From CAVOAK01 sp963664465 (GTDB lineage: Bacteria; Pseudomonadota; Alphaproteobacteria; UBA8366; CAVOAK01): 64,000 nucleotides of DNA. Below the pieces are notes generated by a model. That model did not search any database. It was given only the letters and a program-made list of their open reading frames with translations, and was not told the origin of the DNA. Both the position numbers and the translations under genes were made by a program. This document shows, one piece after another, positions 16,727 to 25,354 of the stretch. Position 1 is the stretch's first letter. Every line of letters begins with the position of its first letter. The stretch lies in contig CAXXSU010000001.1 of the NCBI GenBank assembly GCA_963664465.2, positions 62,001 to 126,000 of the forward strand, given 5' to 3'.

Positions 16727-17635
16727 TTATCGGCCGCGGATCAGCGTTCCCGAGCCGTGCTCTGTAAATATTTCCAGCAGGATAGCGTGCGGAACGCGTC
16801 CGTCGAGGATCGCGGCCGCCTCTACGCCATCGTTTATCGCACGTATACACGTCTCAACCTTCGGGATCATACCGCCCTTCAACGTCCCATCACGCATGTG
16901 CTTGCGCGCGGTGCGCAAGTTCATCTCGGCGATCAGCTTGCCATTCTTGCCGAGCACGCCAGCGACGTCGGTCAGCATCAGGAGCCGCGTCGCATCGAGC
17001 GCGCCGGCGATCGCCCCAGCCACCGTGTCCGCGTTGATATTGTACGTCTGGCCCTTGGAGTCGGTCCCAATCGGCGCGATGACAGGAATGAACTTGGACG
17101 CGTCGAGCAGTCGAATAACCTGTGCATCGATCTCCTGCGGCTCGCCGACGAAGCCAAGGTCCAGGACTTTCTCGATATTGGAATCCGTCCGTTTTGACCG
17201 GCGACGGAGTTTACGCGCCCGGATCAATCCGCCGTCCTTGCCCGAGAGGCCGACTGCGCGGCCGCCCGCTTTTGCGATGTCGGCAACGATCTGTTTGTTG
17301 ATTTGTCCAGACAACACCATCTCGACGATGCCGACCGTGTCTCGGTCGGTTACGCGCAAGCCATCAACGAATTCGCTCTTGATCTTGAGCCGGTCCAACA
17401 TCGCGCCAATCTGCGGGCCGCCGCCGTGAACGATCACTGGATTGATGCCAACTTGTTTCAACAAGACGATATCCCGCGCGAAATGCTGGGCCAAGTCCGC
17501 GTCGCCCATTGCGTGGCCGCCATATTTGATGACGCATGTCTTGCCGGCATAGCGCCGCATATACGGCAGGGCTTCCGTCAGGATGCCAGCCTTGGCCAAC
17601 CATTCGTCGCGTAACAGGGTTTTGGATTTACTCAT
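16727..17635 (-). CDS. argB: acetylglutamate kinase
   Basis: ArgB phosphorylates N-acetylglutamate, the second step of arginine synthesis. The 302-residue protein has the nucleotide-binding CVIKYGGHAMGD, NPVIVHGGGPQIG, GLSGKDGGLIRARK, NINADTVAGAIAGALDATRL and GGMIPKVETC, all diagnostic. Its N-terminal helix (about residues 8-22, KAGILTEALPYMRRYAG) resembles that of hexameric, arginine-inhibited ArgB. It follows engB in the same direction, with about 50 bp between them. Confidence 0.96.
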   Translation of the reverse strand: MSKSKTLLRDEWLAKAGILTEALPYMRRYAGKTCVIKYGGHAMGDADLAQHFARDIVLLKQVGINPVIVHGGGPQIGAMLDRLKIKSEFVDGLRVTDRDTVGIVEMVLSGQINKQIVADIAKAGGRAVGLSGKDGGLIRARKLRRRSKRTDSNIEKVLDLGFVGEPQEIDAQVIRLLDASKFIPVIAPIGTDSKGQTYNINADTVAGAIAGALDATRLLMLTDVAGVLGKNGKLIAEMNLRTARKHMRDGTLKGGMIPKVETCIRAINDGVEAAAILDGRVPHAILLEIFTEHGSGTLIRGR

Positions 17636-17683
17636 GAGTCGCTACGCCGTGCGCGCCGGCGTTCCTCGAAACGGGCGCGGACT

Positions 17684-18400
17684 TTAACGCAAAGGCCTTG
17701 GCGCTGCCAGCGCTGCAAGTTCGCTGCGCAATTCAGTGATGCCGATGCCATCCCGCACGCTGGTGAGACTGCAGTCGCTTAGCGCCGCCGGCCGCTTCGT
17801 CAATGCGGCGGCGGTATTCTCCAAAATGCTGGTCCGCTTGGCATCGGGCACTTTGTCGATCTTGGTGAGAACGATGCGATAGCTAACGGCGGCTTCGTCT
17901 AGATGCTCCATCATGTCGAGGTCGCTCGCCTTCAATCCATGCCGCGCGTCGACCAGCAAGCACATCCGGCGCAGCGACGCCCTGCCCTTGAAGTAGGCGG
18001 TCATCAACTCGGTCCAGCGCGCAATCTCGTGTTTGGGTGCGCGCGCATAACCGTATCCCGGAAGATCGGCCAGCATGAGCCGGTGACCGAGATCGAAGAA
18101 ATTTAGCTGGCGTGTTCGTCCCGGAGTGTTGCTGGTTCGCGCCAGGGTGTTTCGGCCGGTAAGCGCGTTGATAAGGCTCGATTTACCAACATTCGAGCGG
18201 CCGGCGAACGCGACTTCAGGTAGATCGGCCGGCGGCACACCGTTCAGATCCGCAGCGCCAGTAATGAATTGGCAGTCCTGCGCGAATAACAGGCGGCCTG
18301 CTTCGATCTCTTCGGTTGTCTCGCTAGGCACAGCCGCTATGTGGTGGATCAGGTCGTTGCGCCCGCAGGCTTTGGTGCGGTCCGCCGCATGATGACCCAT
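17684..18400 (-). CDS. engB: ribosome biogenesis GTP-binding protein YihA/YsxC
   Basis: This TRAFAC GTPase helps assemble the large ribosomal subunit. The 238-residue protein shows G1 GRSNVGKSS (67-75), G2 SNTPGRTRQLNFF, G3 DLPGYG and G4 LTKIDK. The ATG at 18400 overlaps the yidC 3' end by about 50 bp. A GTG at 18331 (VPSETTEEIE) would give a length closer to the usual. yidC lies just upstream in the same direction, and this pairing is common. Confidence 0.94.
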   Translation of the reverse strand: MGHHAADRTKACGRNDLIHHIAAVPSETTEEIEAGRLLFAQDCQFITGAADLNGVPPADLPEVAFAGRSNVGKSSLINALTGRNTLARTSNTPGRTRQLNFFDLGHRLMLADLPGYGYARAPKHEIARWTELMTAYFKGRASLRRMCLLVDARHGLKASDLDMMEHLDEAAVSYRIVLTKIDKVPDAKRTSILENTAAALTKRPAALSDCSLTSVRDGIGITELRSELAALAAPRPLR

Positions 18401-20130
18401 TGCTGCAGGATCGACAGGGTATTATTCCAGGCCCAGTAGATGACGAGGCCGGCCGGAAAATTTGCCAAAATGAACGTGAATATGAACGGCAGGAAAGTGA
18501 AGATCTTCGCCTGGATTGGGTCGGTTGGCGCGGGATTGAGTTTGGTCTGGAGAAACATGGTGATGCCCATGATAATCGGCCAGATGCCGATATTGATGAC
18601 ATCCAGCGTCGCCGGCACGTTCCAATCGACAAGGCCGAACAGTATCATCACCCCCAAGGGATCGCGTGCTGAGAGGTCGGAGATCCATCCGAAAAACGGA
18701 GCATGCCGCATTTCGATCGTGACAAACAGAACCTTATAAAGTGCGAAGAACACCGGGATTTGGACAATGACCGGCAGGCAGCCGGCCATCGGATTCACGC
18801 CTTCCGCCTTGTATAGCTGCATCATCTCCATGTTGAGCTTCTGCCGGTCCTCACCGTAGCGCTCTTTGAGTTCAACGAGCTTCGGCTGCAACAGCTTCAT
18901 CTTGCTCATGGCGCGGAAGGACTTGTTGGCGAGCGGAAACAGCAGCAGTCGAATACCGACCGTAAGCGCAAGAATCGCCAAGCCGAAGTTGCCAAGTTTG
19001 CCGGACAGCCAGTGGATCGTCAGGAAGATCGGTTTGGTGAGGAAGTAGAACCAGCCAAAATCAACCGCCCGATCGAAAAGCGCGATGTTGAGCTCGTCGC
19101 GGTATTTGTCGAGCAACGTGACTTCCTTTGCACCTGCGAATAGGTGAGACCTGGCCTCGAGCTGGCCGCCACGCGGCAGCGTCTTCGCGGCTCCAAGAAA
19201 GTCGGCTTGATAGAGTGTGTTGGTTCCTCGCGTGCCACTGGTGAAACTCGTCTCGACCGTCGTCGTCTGGTCGGGCACGAGTGCAACCAGCCAGTACTTG
19301 TCGGTTATGCCGATCCAGCCCCCTGAAGTTTGCTGGCGGATCGTCTTGGCATCGACGACATCATCGTAGTCGACTTCTTTTAGGGTGCCGTCGAAGACAC
19401 CGAGCAAGCCCTCGTGCAGAATATAGAAATTGAGGATTTCTGGCGTGTTGGTCCGGGAAATGAGCCCATAGGGTGCGATCGTCACCGCCGCCGATCCGGA
19501 ATTACGAACACGCTGAGTGACCTCGAGCATATAGTCATCGTCTAGCGCATAGCGCCGCTCAAACCGGAGTCCCTCGCCGTTGTCCCAGGTCAGCGTCACC
19601 GGTGAATTTGGCGTGAGACTGCTTTGATCGGCCTGCCACACCGTTAGGCCATTTGGAGTCTTTACGTTCGCGCCCAGCCAGCCGAATTCTGCATAGTAGG
19701 GGTCGCTAGTATCGGTCGGCGACAGCAGCACGATGTTGGGGCTCGTACGGTCGATGGTCTCTCGATAGTCGGACAGCACAAGATCGTCGAATCTTGCGCC
19801 GACGAGTGAGATCGAACCGCTCAGCCGCGACGATACGATCTGCACGCGTGCCGTCTTCTTGAGCGCATCTTCGCGGGCCAGGATGCCAGACTGCGTCTCC
19901 CTGAGAACGCTTGGCACGCTGGCACCTAGCGTCGGTGTGCTGGCGACACCTCCCTGCTGCCCTGCCGCCGGCTCGCTCGCCACTGGCCGCTGGCTCTGCG
20001 GCACTTGCTGTATTTGTTCTTGCACTTGCGCCTGCCGGTCGGCCTGCGGCTGGACAAAAATAAACTGCCAGCCGACGAGAATGGCCACCGAGAGGACAAT
20101 GGCAAGGAGGATATTTCGCTGGTCGATCAC
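18349..20130 (-). CDS. yidC: membrane protein insertase YidC
   Basis: YidC inserts and folds inner-membrane proteins, with or without the Sec translocon. The 593-residue protein starts at a GTG (VIDQRNILLAIVLSVAILV, TM1), which overlaps the yidD stop as GTGA. A large periplasmic beta-sandwich domain follows (about 60-350), then the conserved insertase core with KMKLLQPKLVELKERY, GCLPVIVQIPVFFALYKVLF, a GMILFGL-like helix and the last helix, NFPAGLVIYWAWNNTLSILQ. The long periplasmic domain marks the Gram-negative form. It may help assemble the cytochrome oxidase encoded at 45 kb. Confidence 0.96.
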   Translation of the reverse strand: MIDQRNILLAIVLSVAILVGWQFIFVQPQADRQAQVQEQIQQVPQSQRPVASEPAAGQQGGVASTPTLGASVPSVLRETQSGILAREDALKKTARVQIVSSRLSGSISLVGARFDDLVLSDYRETIDRTSPNIVLLSPTDTSDPYYAEFGWLGANVKTPNGLTVWQADQSSLTPNSPVTLTWDNGEGLRFERRYALDDDYMLEVTQRVRNSGSAAVTIAPYGLISRTNTPEILNFYILHEGLLGVFDGTLKEVDYDDVVDAKTIRQQTSGGWIGITDKYWLVALVPDQTTTVETSFTSGTRGTNTLYQADFLGAAKTLPRGGQLEARSHLFAGAKEVTLLDKYRDELNIALFDRAVDFGWFYFLTKPIFLTIHWLSGKLGNFGLAILALTVGIRLLLFPLANKSFRAMSKMKLLQPKLVELKERYGEDRQKLNMEMMQLYKAEGVNPMAGCLPVIVQIPVFFALYKVLFVTIEMRHAPFFGWISDLSARDPLGVMILFGLVDWNVPATLDVINIGIWPIIMGITMFLQTKLNPAPTDPIQAKIFTFLPFIFTFILANFPAGLVIYWAWNNTLSILQQWVIMRRTAPKPAGATT

Positions 20131-20462
20131 GACGGCGCGCCTGAAACCGTTTCCGCGTTTCGCCGATCGGCTTCGCAGTGGTCCAAGTGGTGATGCCCGC
20201 AGGCGTGTGACTGTCCGGGTCCCGGCACCGGATCGTAACCCCAGCCGCCCCATGGATGGCAGCGCGCAATTCGTTTTAATGCAAGCCAGCTGCCGGCGGT
20301 CGTGCCATGCGTCGAGATCGCCTGTACGGCATACACCGAACAGGATGGCCAGTATCGACAGCTCGCGGGCGTTAGCGGCGAAATGACAATTTGATACACG
20401 CGGATTGTCAGTCTTAGCGCAGCGCCGACGAGTACAGAAAGTTGGTTCATCAGCCTAACCAT
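20127..20462 (-). CDS. yidD: membrane protein insertion efficiency factor YidD
   Basis: YidD is a small membrane-associated protein that helps YidC. The protein contains IRVYQIVISPLTPASCRYWPSCS, shortened here to its signature features: the YQ-ISP-L stretch, the conserved cysteine pair, and further on GSWLALKRIARCHPWGGWGYDPVP. Start candidates are the ATG at 20462 (overlapping the rnpA stop) and the ATG at 20450 (MNQLSVL). The C-terminal 25 residues are His-rich and variable. It sits between rnpA and yidC as in most bacteria. Confidence 0.93.
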   Translation of the reverse strand: MVRLMNQLSVLVGAALRLTIRVYQIVISPLTPASCRYWPSCSVYAVQAISTHGTTAGSWLALKRIARCHPWGGWGYDPVPGPGQSHACGHHHLDHCEADRRNAETVSGAPS

Positions 20463-20808
20463 CACGCCACGCCTTAAGCCGTTTAAGAGCGGTTTCCAGG
20501 TCATTCAGTAGCTCTGCATAAGATCTTTGCGCGGTCTCATTCCGGGCGATCACGACGTAATCATGGTCGGGCCTACCATGATCGGTAATGACCGTCTCGA
20601 CGACGGCACGCAAACGTCGCCGCGCTCGATTTCTCGCAACAGCATTGCCGATGCGCCGGCTTGCCGTGAGACCAACGCGTGAACCACATTCCGAGCTCGA
20701 ACGGTCCAGCGTCTGCAAAATCAGTCCGGGAGTAACCCATTTTCTTCCTGACCTAGCGACACGCAAAAATTCCGGCCGCCGCGTCAGGCGTTCGACCGCC
20801 GGAGGCAT
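20455..20808 (-). CDS. rnpA: ribonuclease P protein component
   Basis: RnpA is the protein subunit of RNase P, which trims the 5' leaders of tRNA precursors. The 117-residue basic protein has RLTRRPEFLRV at the N-terminus, RVGLTASRRIGNAVARNRAR (the RNR motif) and YVVIARNETA. It is coupled to rpmH upstream and yidD downstream. Confidence 0.95.
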   Translation of the reverse strand: MPPAVERLTRRPEFLRVARSGRKWVTPGLILQTLDRSSSECGSRVGLTASRRIGNAVARNRARRRLRAVVETVITDHGRPDHDYVVIARNETAQRSYAELLNDLETALKRLKAWRDG

Positions 20809-20813
20809 GGAAT

Positions 20814-20948
20814 TTAGGCCGACAGACGCTTGCGGCCCTTGGCACGTCGCCGTGCGATGACGCGACGTCCGCCGACAGTCGCGGAGCGGGCGCGAAACCC
20901 GTGGCGGCGTTTGCGAACGAGCCTACTCGGCTGATACGTGCGTTTCAC
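20814..20948 (-). CDS. rpmH: 50S ribosomal protein L34
   Basis: The 44-residue highly basic protein reads (M)KRTYQPSRLVRKRRHGF and then RARSATVGGRRVIARRRAKG up to RKRLSA, which is unmistakable L34. It starts at a GTG (20948) with GGAGAG eight bases upstream. A longer in-frame upstream extension is not part of L34. It is the first gene of rpmH-rnpA-yidD-yidC-engB. Confidence 0.97.
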   Translation of the reverse strand: MKRTYQPSRLVRKRRHGFRARSATVGGRRVIARRRAKGRKRLSA

Positions 20949-20985
20949 GGCGGCTCTCCATTGAGCTCTGATTGAAAGCCACGCT

Positions 20986-21014
20986 GTATTAAAGTTTCGT
21001 CCCAGGCAAGTCAA
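20986..21014 (-). promoter_or_regulatory. probable sigma-70 promoter of rpmH
   Basis: On the minus strand, TTGACT (21014-21009) and TAATAC (20991-20986) are separated by exactly 17 bp, about 38 bp before the rpmH GTG. The overlapping TTTAAT is a better -10 hexamer, but at 15-bp spacing. The -35 is near perfect. A short 5' leader of about 30 nt is implied. Confidence 0.6.
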
Positions 21015-21235
21015 TTGGCTGGGTTGCAACTTTGTGCTGATCAGCTCTCAGCATCACGAGTACGTGACTCGCGTGTCAAACGAATCATGGCATGAATTGG
21101 CTTGGTTGTGGGTCGAGTTTTGTCGATCCCCAATGGTAGTTGTCACCCTCCGCATATCGATTGCGACCGGCATGCCGTCCAGCTAAGGTCACATCATTGA
21201 GTGAATAATTCAGGCACAACCGTGGAGTTCCAACG

Positions 21236-21628
21236 ATGCCACAGCCAACCGAGCCGAGCTTTGCCCACGTCGGGCCATTTCAGTTCGAGACGCAATATCG
21301 TGGCGGCCCGCCGGAGCGCGAAGGTCCGACATTCAAGGTATTCATCAAGGATGCAGACGCCTGGGCACTCATCATGCGCTTCGACTGCACACTCGAGCGT
21401 CCACATTGGCACGAAACCTTCAAAGGCGGACCGCAAAAGATTATGTTTTGGAGTAACACCGATATGGACGAGGCGGTGGGTCTTGCTACTGCGGAGGTCA
21501 GAAGCAGTTTTGTCGCCAAACTAGAGAAACTCGGATATGCCGAGGAAGCCGTGGCCGCGCGCGGTGCATCCGTGCAAAGCGTGCTCGGCGAACAGTGCGA
21601 CAAACTGCATGCTTATATGAATGGATAA
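21236..21628 (+). CDS. hypothetical cytoplasmic protein
   Basis: The 130-residue protein has no signal peptide or membrane segment and I cannot place it in a family. Recognisable stretches are HVGPFQFETQYRGG, a central LERPHWHETFKGG whose His-Trp-His could bind metal, and a helical C-terminal half (AVGLATAEVRSSFVAKLEKLGY). GGAG sits at the right distance before the ATG. It precedes the VTT protein by 15 bp and is probably co-transcribed with it. Confidence 0.7.
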   Translation: MPQPTEPSFAHVGPFQFETQYRGGPPEREGPTFKVFIKDADAWALIMRFDCTLERPHWHETFKGGPQKIMFWSNTDMDEAVGLATAEVRSSFVAKLEKLGYAEEAVAARGASVQSVLGEQCDKLHAYMNG

Positions 21629-21643
21629 ATTGATGGCAGCTCG

Positions 21644-22402
21644 ATGACAGAGGATCGACAGGAAAATGTCGGAGCCAATGGCCCGTCCGTCGGCGGCGGG
21701 TCGCGGGCGGCGCTATTGAAACGCTTGGTGCCGGCTGTCGTCCTGGCATTTGGCTTGGTCGCTTTTTTTGCGCTGGGTCTGGACGAGTATGCGAGCTTCG
21801 AGGCGTTAGCTAAGAACCGGCAATGGCTGATTAGTGCGGTGAGTGACCACGCCGTATTGTCCGCGCTAATCTTTTTCTTGTTTTATGCCACCATGATCGC
21901 CTTCTCGATCCCAGGCGGCGCGGTGATGTCCGTCGCCGGTGGCTTCTTGTTCGGTCAATGGTTTGGCTTAATTTACAATGTCAGCGCGGCGACTCTAGGT
22001 GCGACAATTCTATTTCTGGCTGCCAAATGGGCGGTCGGCGACGTTCTGCGAAAGCGCGCGGGTAAATGGCTGCAACGTATGGAGCAAGGTTTTCGGGAGA
22101 ACGCCTTCAGCTATCTGCTCGCGTTGCGGCTGGTGCCGGCATTTCCGTTCTGGGCGGTCAATCTTGCGCCCGCATTGCTCGGAGTACGTCTTTCGACATA
22201 CGTTTTGGCTACGTTTGTTGGAATAATTCCAGGTGGATTTGTGTTCACAACCTTTGGGGCTGGCATTGGCGGAATTTTGGACGCAGGCGGCCAGATAAGC
22301 GTCACGGCAATACTAACGCCGCAAATTATCACCGCGTTGATTGGCCTCGCGGTCCTCGCATTGATGCCGGCCGCATATCGTAAATATAAGTCACGGGCGT
22401 GA
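21644..22402 (+). CDS. TVP38/TMEM64 family (VTT domain) membrane protein
   Basis: The 252-residue protein has about six hydrophobic segments and the family pattern AFSIPGGAVMSVAGGFLFG, then LRLVPAFPFWAVNLAPALLG and FVGIIPGGFVFTTFGAG. VTT/DedA-like proteins are thought to scramble or flip membrane lipids, including undecaprenyl phosphate; the substrate here is unknown. An unstructured Gly/Ser-rich N-terminus (1-22) precedes TM1. It is followed 100 bp later by a histidine kinase in the same direction. Confidence 0.9.
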   Translation: MTEDRQENVGANGPSVGGGSRAALLKRLVPAVVLAFGLVAFFALGLDEYASFEALAKNRQWLISAVSDHAVLSALIFFLFYATMIAFSIPGGAVMSVAGGFLFGQWFGLIYNVSAATLGATILFLAAKWAVGDVLRKRAGKWLQRMEQGFRENAFSYLLALRLVPAFPFWAVNLAPALLGVRLSTYVLATFVGIIPGGFVFTTFGAGIGGILDAGGQISVTAILTPQIITALIGLAVLALMPAAYRKYKSRA

Positions 22403-22501
22403 GCCGACCATGAGAACTCCTGCAAACAAATTCGGCGCTGTGAGTATTTGCAGTCGATGCGGTCGAGGCGTGCTATTGTCTGTGCGATTGGACCCGGCGA
22501 A

Positions 22502-23875
22502 ATGGAGCCCTTACGCAGATTAATGCGCAGCTTGTCTGCCCGTCTGCTTCTCCTCACCGTCTTCTTCGTTATGTTGGCGGAGGTACTGATCTTCGCACCC
22601 TCGGTCGCGCGATTCCGCGAGAACTGGCTGACCGAGCGGCTCGGAGCGGCCCACCTTGCTATTCTGTCGCTAGACGCAACACCGGATCAGGTCGTGAGTG
22701 ACAAGCTCCGTATGGAGCTTCTCGACCACGTCGGCGCGCTCGGAATTGTCGTGCGGCGCGACGGTGCAAAACTGGCGTTGAGCGAAAATATGCCGCCGCA
22801 AGTCAGCGAACAGGTCGATCTGACAAGTGGGGGACTCGTCTCGATGATCGTCGACGCGATGCGCATGCTCGGCAGAACCGACAATCGCATAATTCGCGTT
22901 ATTGGCAAGTCACCGAAGGATCCAAACGTCAGCATCGAAATTGTGATCGAGGAAGGACCGCTACAGCGGGAAATCGTAAACTTCGCGTGGCGAATTTTAG
23001 CGCTGTCGATTGCAATTTCGCTGATAACCGCGACGCTTGTATATGCATCGCTGCATCTGCTTTTGGTGCGGCCGATGCGGCAGATTACCGAGAACATGGT
23101 GTTGTTCCGGGAAGATCCGGAGGATGTAAACCGCGTCGTGCAGCCGTCGCGAAGGCGTGACGAGATAGGCGTTGCGCAACGCGAGTTGGCGGGTATGCAG
23201 CAGAGGTTGCGCGCGGCACTCAGACAAAAGGACCACTTAGCTGCCTTAGGGACCGCAGTTGCTAAAATCAACCACGACCTTCGTGGAATTCTTGCGCCTG
23301 CCTTGTTGATGTCGGATCGGCTTGAAGATAGCGAAGATCCCGAAGTGCGGCGCGTTACACCCCGGCTTGTCGCGGCAATCGAACGTGCAGTCTCGCTATG
23401 CAGCCAGACGATGGACTATGTCCGCCGCGGGGTGCCAGACGTGCAACTGGAGCGGTTTCCACTGAACGCATTGGTTGCGGATATCGGTGCCGATCTTGCC
23501 GATCCGAACGGCCAGCGCGTCGCAGTTGAGAGCCGCGTCGGATTGGACCTGGAGGTATCCGCCGACCGCAGTCAGATGTTTCGCGTTTTTGGCAATTTGG
23601 CCCGCAACTCAGTGGAGGCTGGCGCGGATACGATCACGATTGGTGCGTGTGAAAAGGATCATGAGATTGAGATTGAGATCGCCGACAATGGGTCGGGCTT
23701 GCCTGCCCGTGCGCGGGAGAACCTATTTAGACCGTTTGAGGGCTCGGCGAAGGCAGGTGGCGTGGGGCTCGGTTTGACCTCGGCCCGCGAACTCGTGCGC
23801 AGTCACGGCGGTGAGTTGTCGCTCATCTCCACTGGTGAATCCGGGACCGTGTTTAGGGTAACGCTGCCAGCCTAA
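22502..23875 (+). CDS. sensor histidine kinase, orphan
   Basis: The 457-residue protein has two membrane segments (about 11-32 and 163-189) enclosing a sensor domain of some 130 residues, then a HAMP-like linker (LVRPMRQITENMVLF). The dimerisation helix carries the H-box AKINHDLRGILAPALL (His258). The ATPase domain has the N-box GNLARNSVEAGA, G1 IADNGSGLP and G2 GGVGLGLTSARELVRSHGG. The start at 22502 has a GGCGAAA before it and the anchor right behind; a TTG 54 bp upstream is unlikely. No response regulator is adjacent, so its target is unknown. The signal may relate to the membrane, given the VTT neighbour. Confidence 0.9.
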   Translation: MEPLRRLMRSLSARLLLLTVFFVMLAEVLIFAPSVARFRENWLTERLGAAHLAILSLDATPDQVVSDKLRMELLDHVGALGIVVRRDGAKLALSENMPPQVSEQVDLTSGGLVSMIVDAMRMLGRTDNRIIRVIGKSPKDPNVSIEIVIEEGPLQREIVNFAWRILALSIAISLITATLVYASLHLLLVRPMRQITENMVLFREDPEDVNRVVQPSRRRDEIGVAQRELAGMQQRLRAALRQKDHLAALGTAVAKINHDLRGILAPALLMSDRLEDSEDPEVRRVTPRLVAAIERAVSLCSQTMDYVRRGVPDVQLERFPLNALVADIGADLADPNGQRVAVESRVGLDLEVSADRSQMFRVFGNLARNSVEAGADTITIGACEKDHEIEIEIADNGSGLPARARENLFRPFEGSAKAGGVGLGLTSARELVRSHGGELSLISTGESGTVFRVTLPA

Positions 23876-23981
23876 CGCAGGCGCTGCAGTCATAGCGATA
23901 AACACGTTCTTTCACATGCACGTGAGAGAGACTCCCGTCATAGAACACGCAGTATAACATATAGTTAGCCTCCCAACGGCC

Positions 23982-24034
23982 ACGGACGGCTGCCGCACGG
24001 AAGCAAATACCCCTGAATAACGGCAGCCGTCCGT
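23982..24034. repeat. 14-bp perfect inverted repeat in a convergent intergenic region
   Basis: ACGGACGGCTGCCG (23982-23995) and its exact complement CGGCAGCCGTCCGT (24021-24034) are separated by 25 nt. The stem is GC-rich and could form in RNA from either strand. It lies between the histidine kinase and the RlmI-like gene, which converge, so it may act as a two-way terminator without T-runs. A small RNA or a remnant element is possible. Confidence 0.6.
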
Positions 24035-24129
24035 ATTCGATGAAACCCGACTTAAACTCTCATTTGATTCCATGCGCTCATCGTTCGTGGCGCGCTCGAA
24101 CGCCCCTGGCGCGCTATGAGCTTTGCCGA

Positions 24130-25317
24130 TCAATCGAGTTGAATTGTCACGGCCTTGAGGTAAGCCGACTCCGGAAGGGCGGGATGGATCGGATGGTCCG
24201 GTGCCGCACCGCTGGCAAGGAGGAGTCGCCCACTGCGGCGTGCGTCGGTCAGACCGCGATAGACCTGCTCGGTGAAAAGCTCGGTACCGACATTGTGCGA
24301 GCAGGACGCCAGAAACAAAATACCACCGGGCGAGACCAATGTTGCAGCGAGTCGAGCGAGCTTGCGGTAGGCGCGTGACCCTACCTTAAGAGCCTTCTTC
24401 GACCTGACGAATGACGGTGGATCGGCAACGACGATGTCGTAACGCTCGCTAGCGCCGGCACGGTCCGCCAGATCGGTGAATACGTCTGCCTTGTGGATGC
24501 GGAAGCGATCGGCAACGTCGTTACGTTCCGCCGCCATCGATGCCAGCGCCAGCGCGCTCGCCGATGTGTCGACGACAACGGCTCCCTCCGCACCCCGAAC
24601 CAACGCCTGAACCGCGAACCCGCCGGAGTGTCCATAGCAGTCCAGAACCTGTGCACCAGTAGCCAGAGATGCCACAAAATTCCGGTTATTTCGTTGATCG
24701 TAAAACCAGCCGGTTTTTTGCCCGTTGAGAAGATCGGCAAAATAAACGGTGCCGTCTTCGCTGAGCTGTACCGGTTGATCGGCAGACCCCTTCGCAACAT
24801 TGCAATATGTCTCGAGTCCCTCAAGCCGTCGGGCTGCGCTGTCATTCCGTAAGACGATAGCGGTTGGCGCGACAACATTCTCGATTGCTTGCAGCAGGTC
24901 GTCTTTCAAGCACTCGGCACCAGCGGTATTCAACTGCAGCGAGATCGCCGGGCCATAGCGATCGATGATCACGCCCGGCAGACCATCGGCTTCGGCGTTG
25001 ACCAGCCGGTAGTATGGTTCGTCGAATAGCCGTTCGCGCAAGCGAAGCGCATTGCTGAGGCACGCCGCTAAAAATTGATCGTCGATCGCAACGTCGCGTT
25101 CACGCGTTATGACGCGCCCGCAGATTAAAGCATGTGGGTTGAACATTGCCTGACCCAACCACTCTCCGGCATCGCTGACAAATCCGATGACCGTTCCTGG
25201 TTGGAGCGCCTTGGCCTCGCTGGTCATCTGGATCTCGTTCGAGTAGATCCAGGGCCGTCCACCAGCGATCCGTCTGTGGTGACGCGGTAACAGTTTGATG
25301 AGAGGTTGCATCGCCAT
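24130..25317 (-). CDS. class I SAM-dependent rRNA methyltransferase, RlmI-like
   Basis: The 395-residue protein has an N-terminal PUA-like domain (RIAGGRPWIYSNEI, PGTVIGFVSDAGEWLGQAMF), an EEHD-like linker (YRLVNAEADGLPGVIIDRYG), then a Rossmann methyltransferase domain with VLDCYGHSGGFAVQAL (motif I), VVDTSASALALA and the catalytic DPPSF, and finally LFLASCSHNV. This is the architecture of RlmI, the 23S rRNA m5C1962 methyltransferase, and I infer that activity. The start is taken at MAMQPLIKLLP, because the upstream extension in frame overlaps the M28 gene and has no family features. Confidence 0.9.
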   Translation of the reverse strand: MAMQPLIKLLPRHHRRIAGGRPWIYSNEIQMTSEAKALQPGTVIGFVSDAGEWLGQAMFNPHALICGRVITRERDVAIDDQFLAACLSNALRLRERLFDEPYYRLVNAEADGLPGVIIDRYGPAISLQLNTAGAECLKDDLLQAIENVVAPTAIVLRNDSAARRLEGLETYCNVAKGSADQPVQLSEDGTVYFADLLNGQKTGWFYDQRNNRNFVASLATGAQVLDCYGHSGGFAVQALVRGAEGAVVVDTSASALALASMAAERNDVADRFRIHKADVFTDLADRAGASERYDIVVADPPSFVRSKKALKVGSRAYRKLARLAATLVSPGGILFLASCSHNVGTELFTEQVYRGLTDARRSGRLLLASGAAPDHPIHPALPESAYLKAVTIQLD

Positions 25318-25354
25318 AATACGCGTCTCGATTTCGTGATGTTTGAGCTCGGTG

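Noticed and set aside
16122..17429. 435-codon open frame on the plus strand
   Set aside because: It runs antisense to the nucleotidase and argB genes, and its translation is a low-complexity Ser/Arg/Pro mix without domains.
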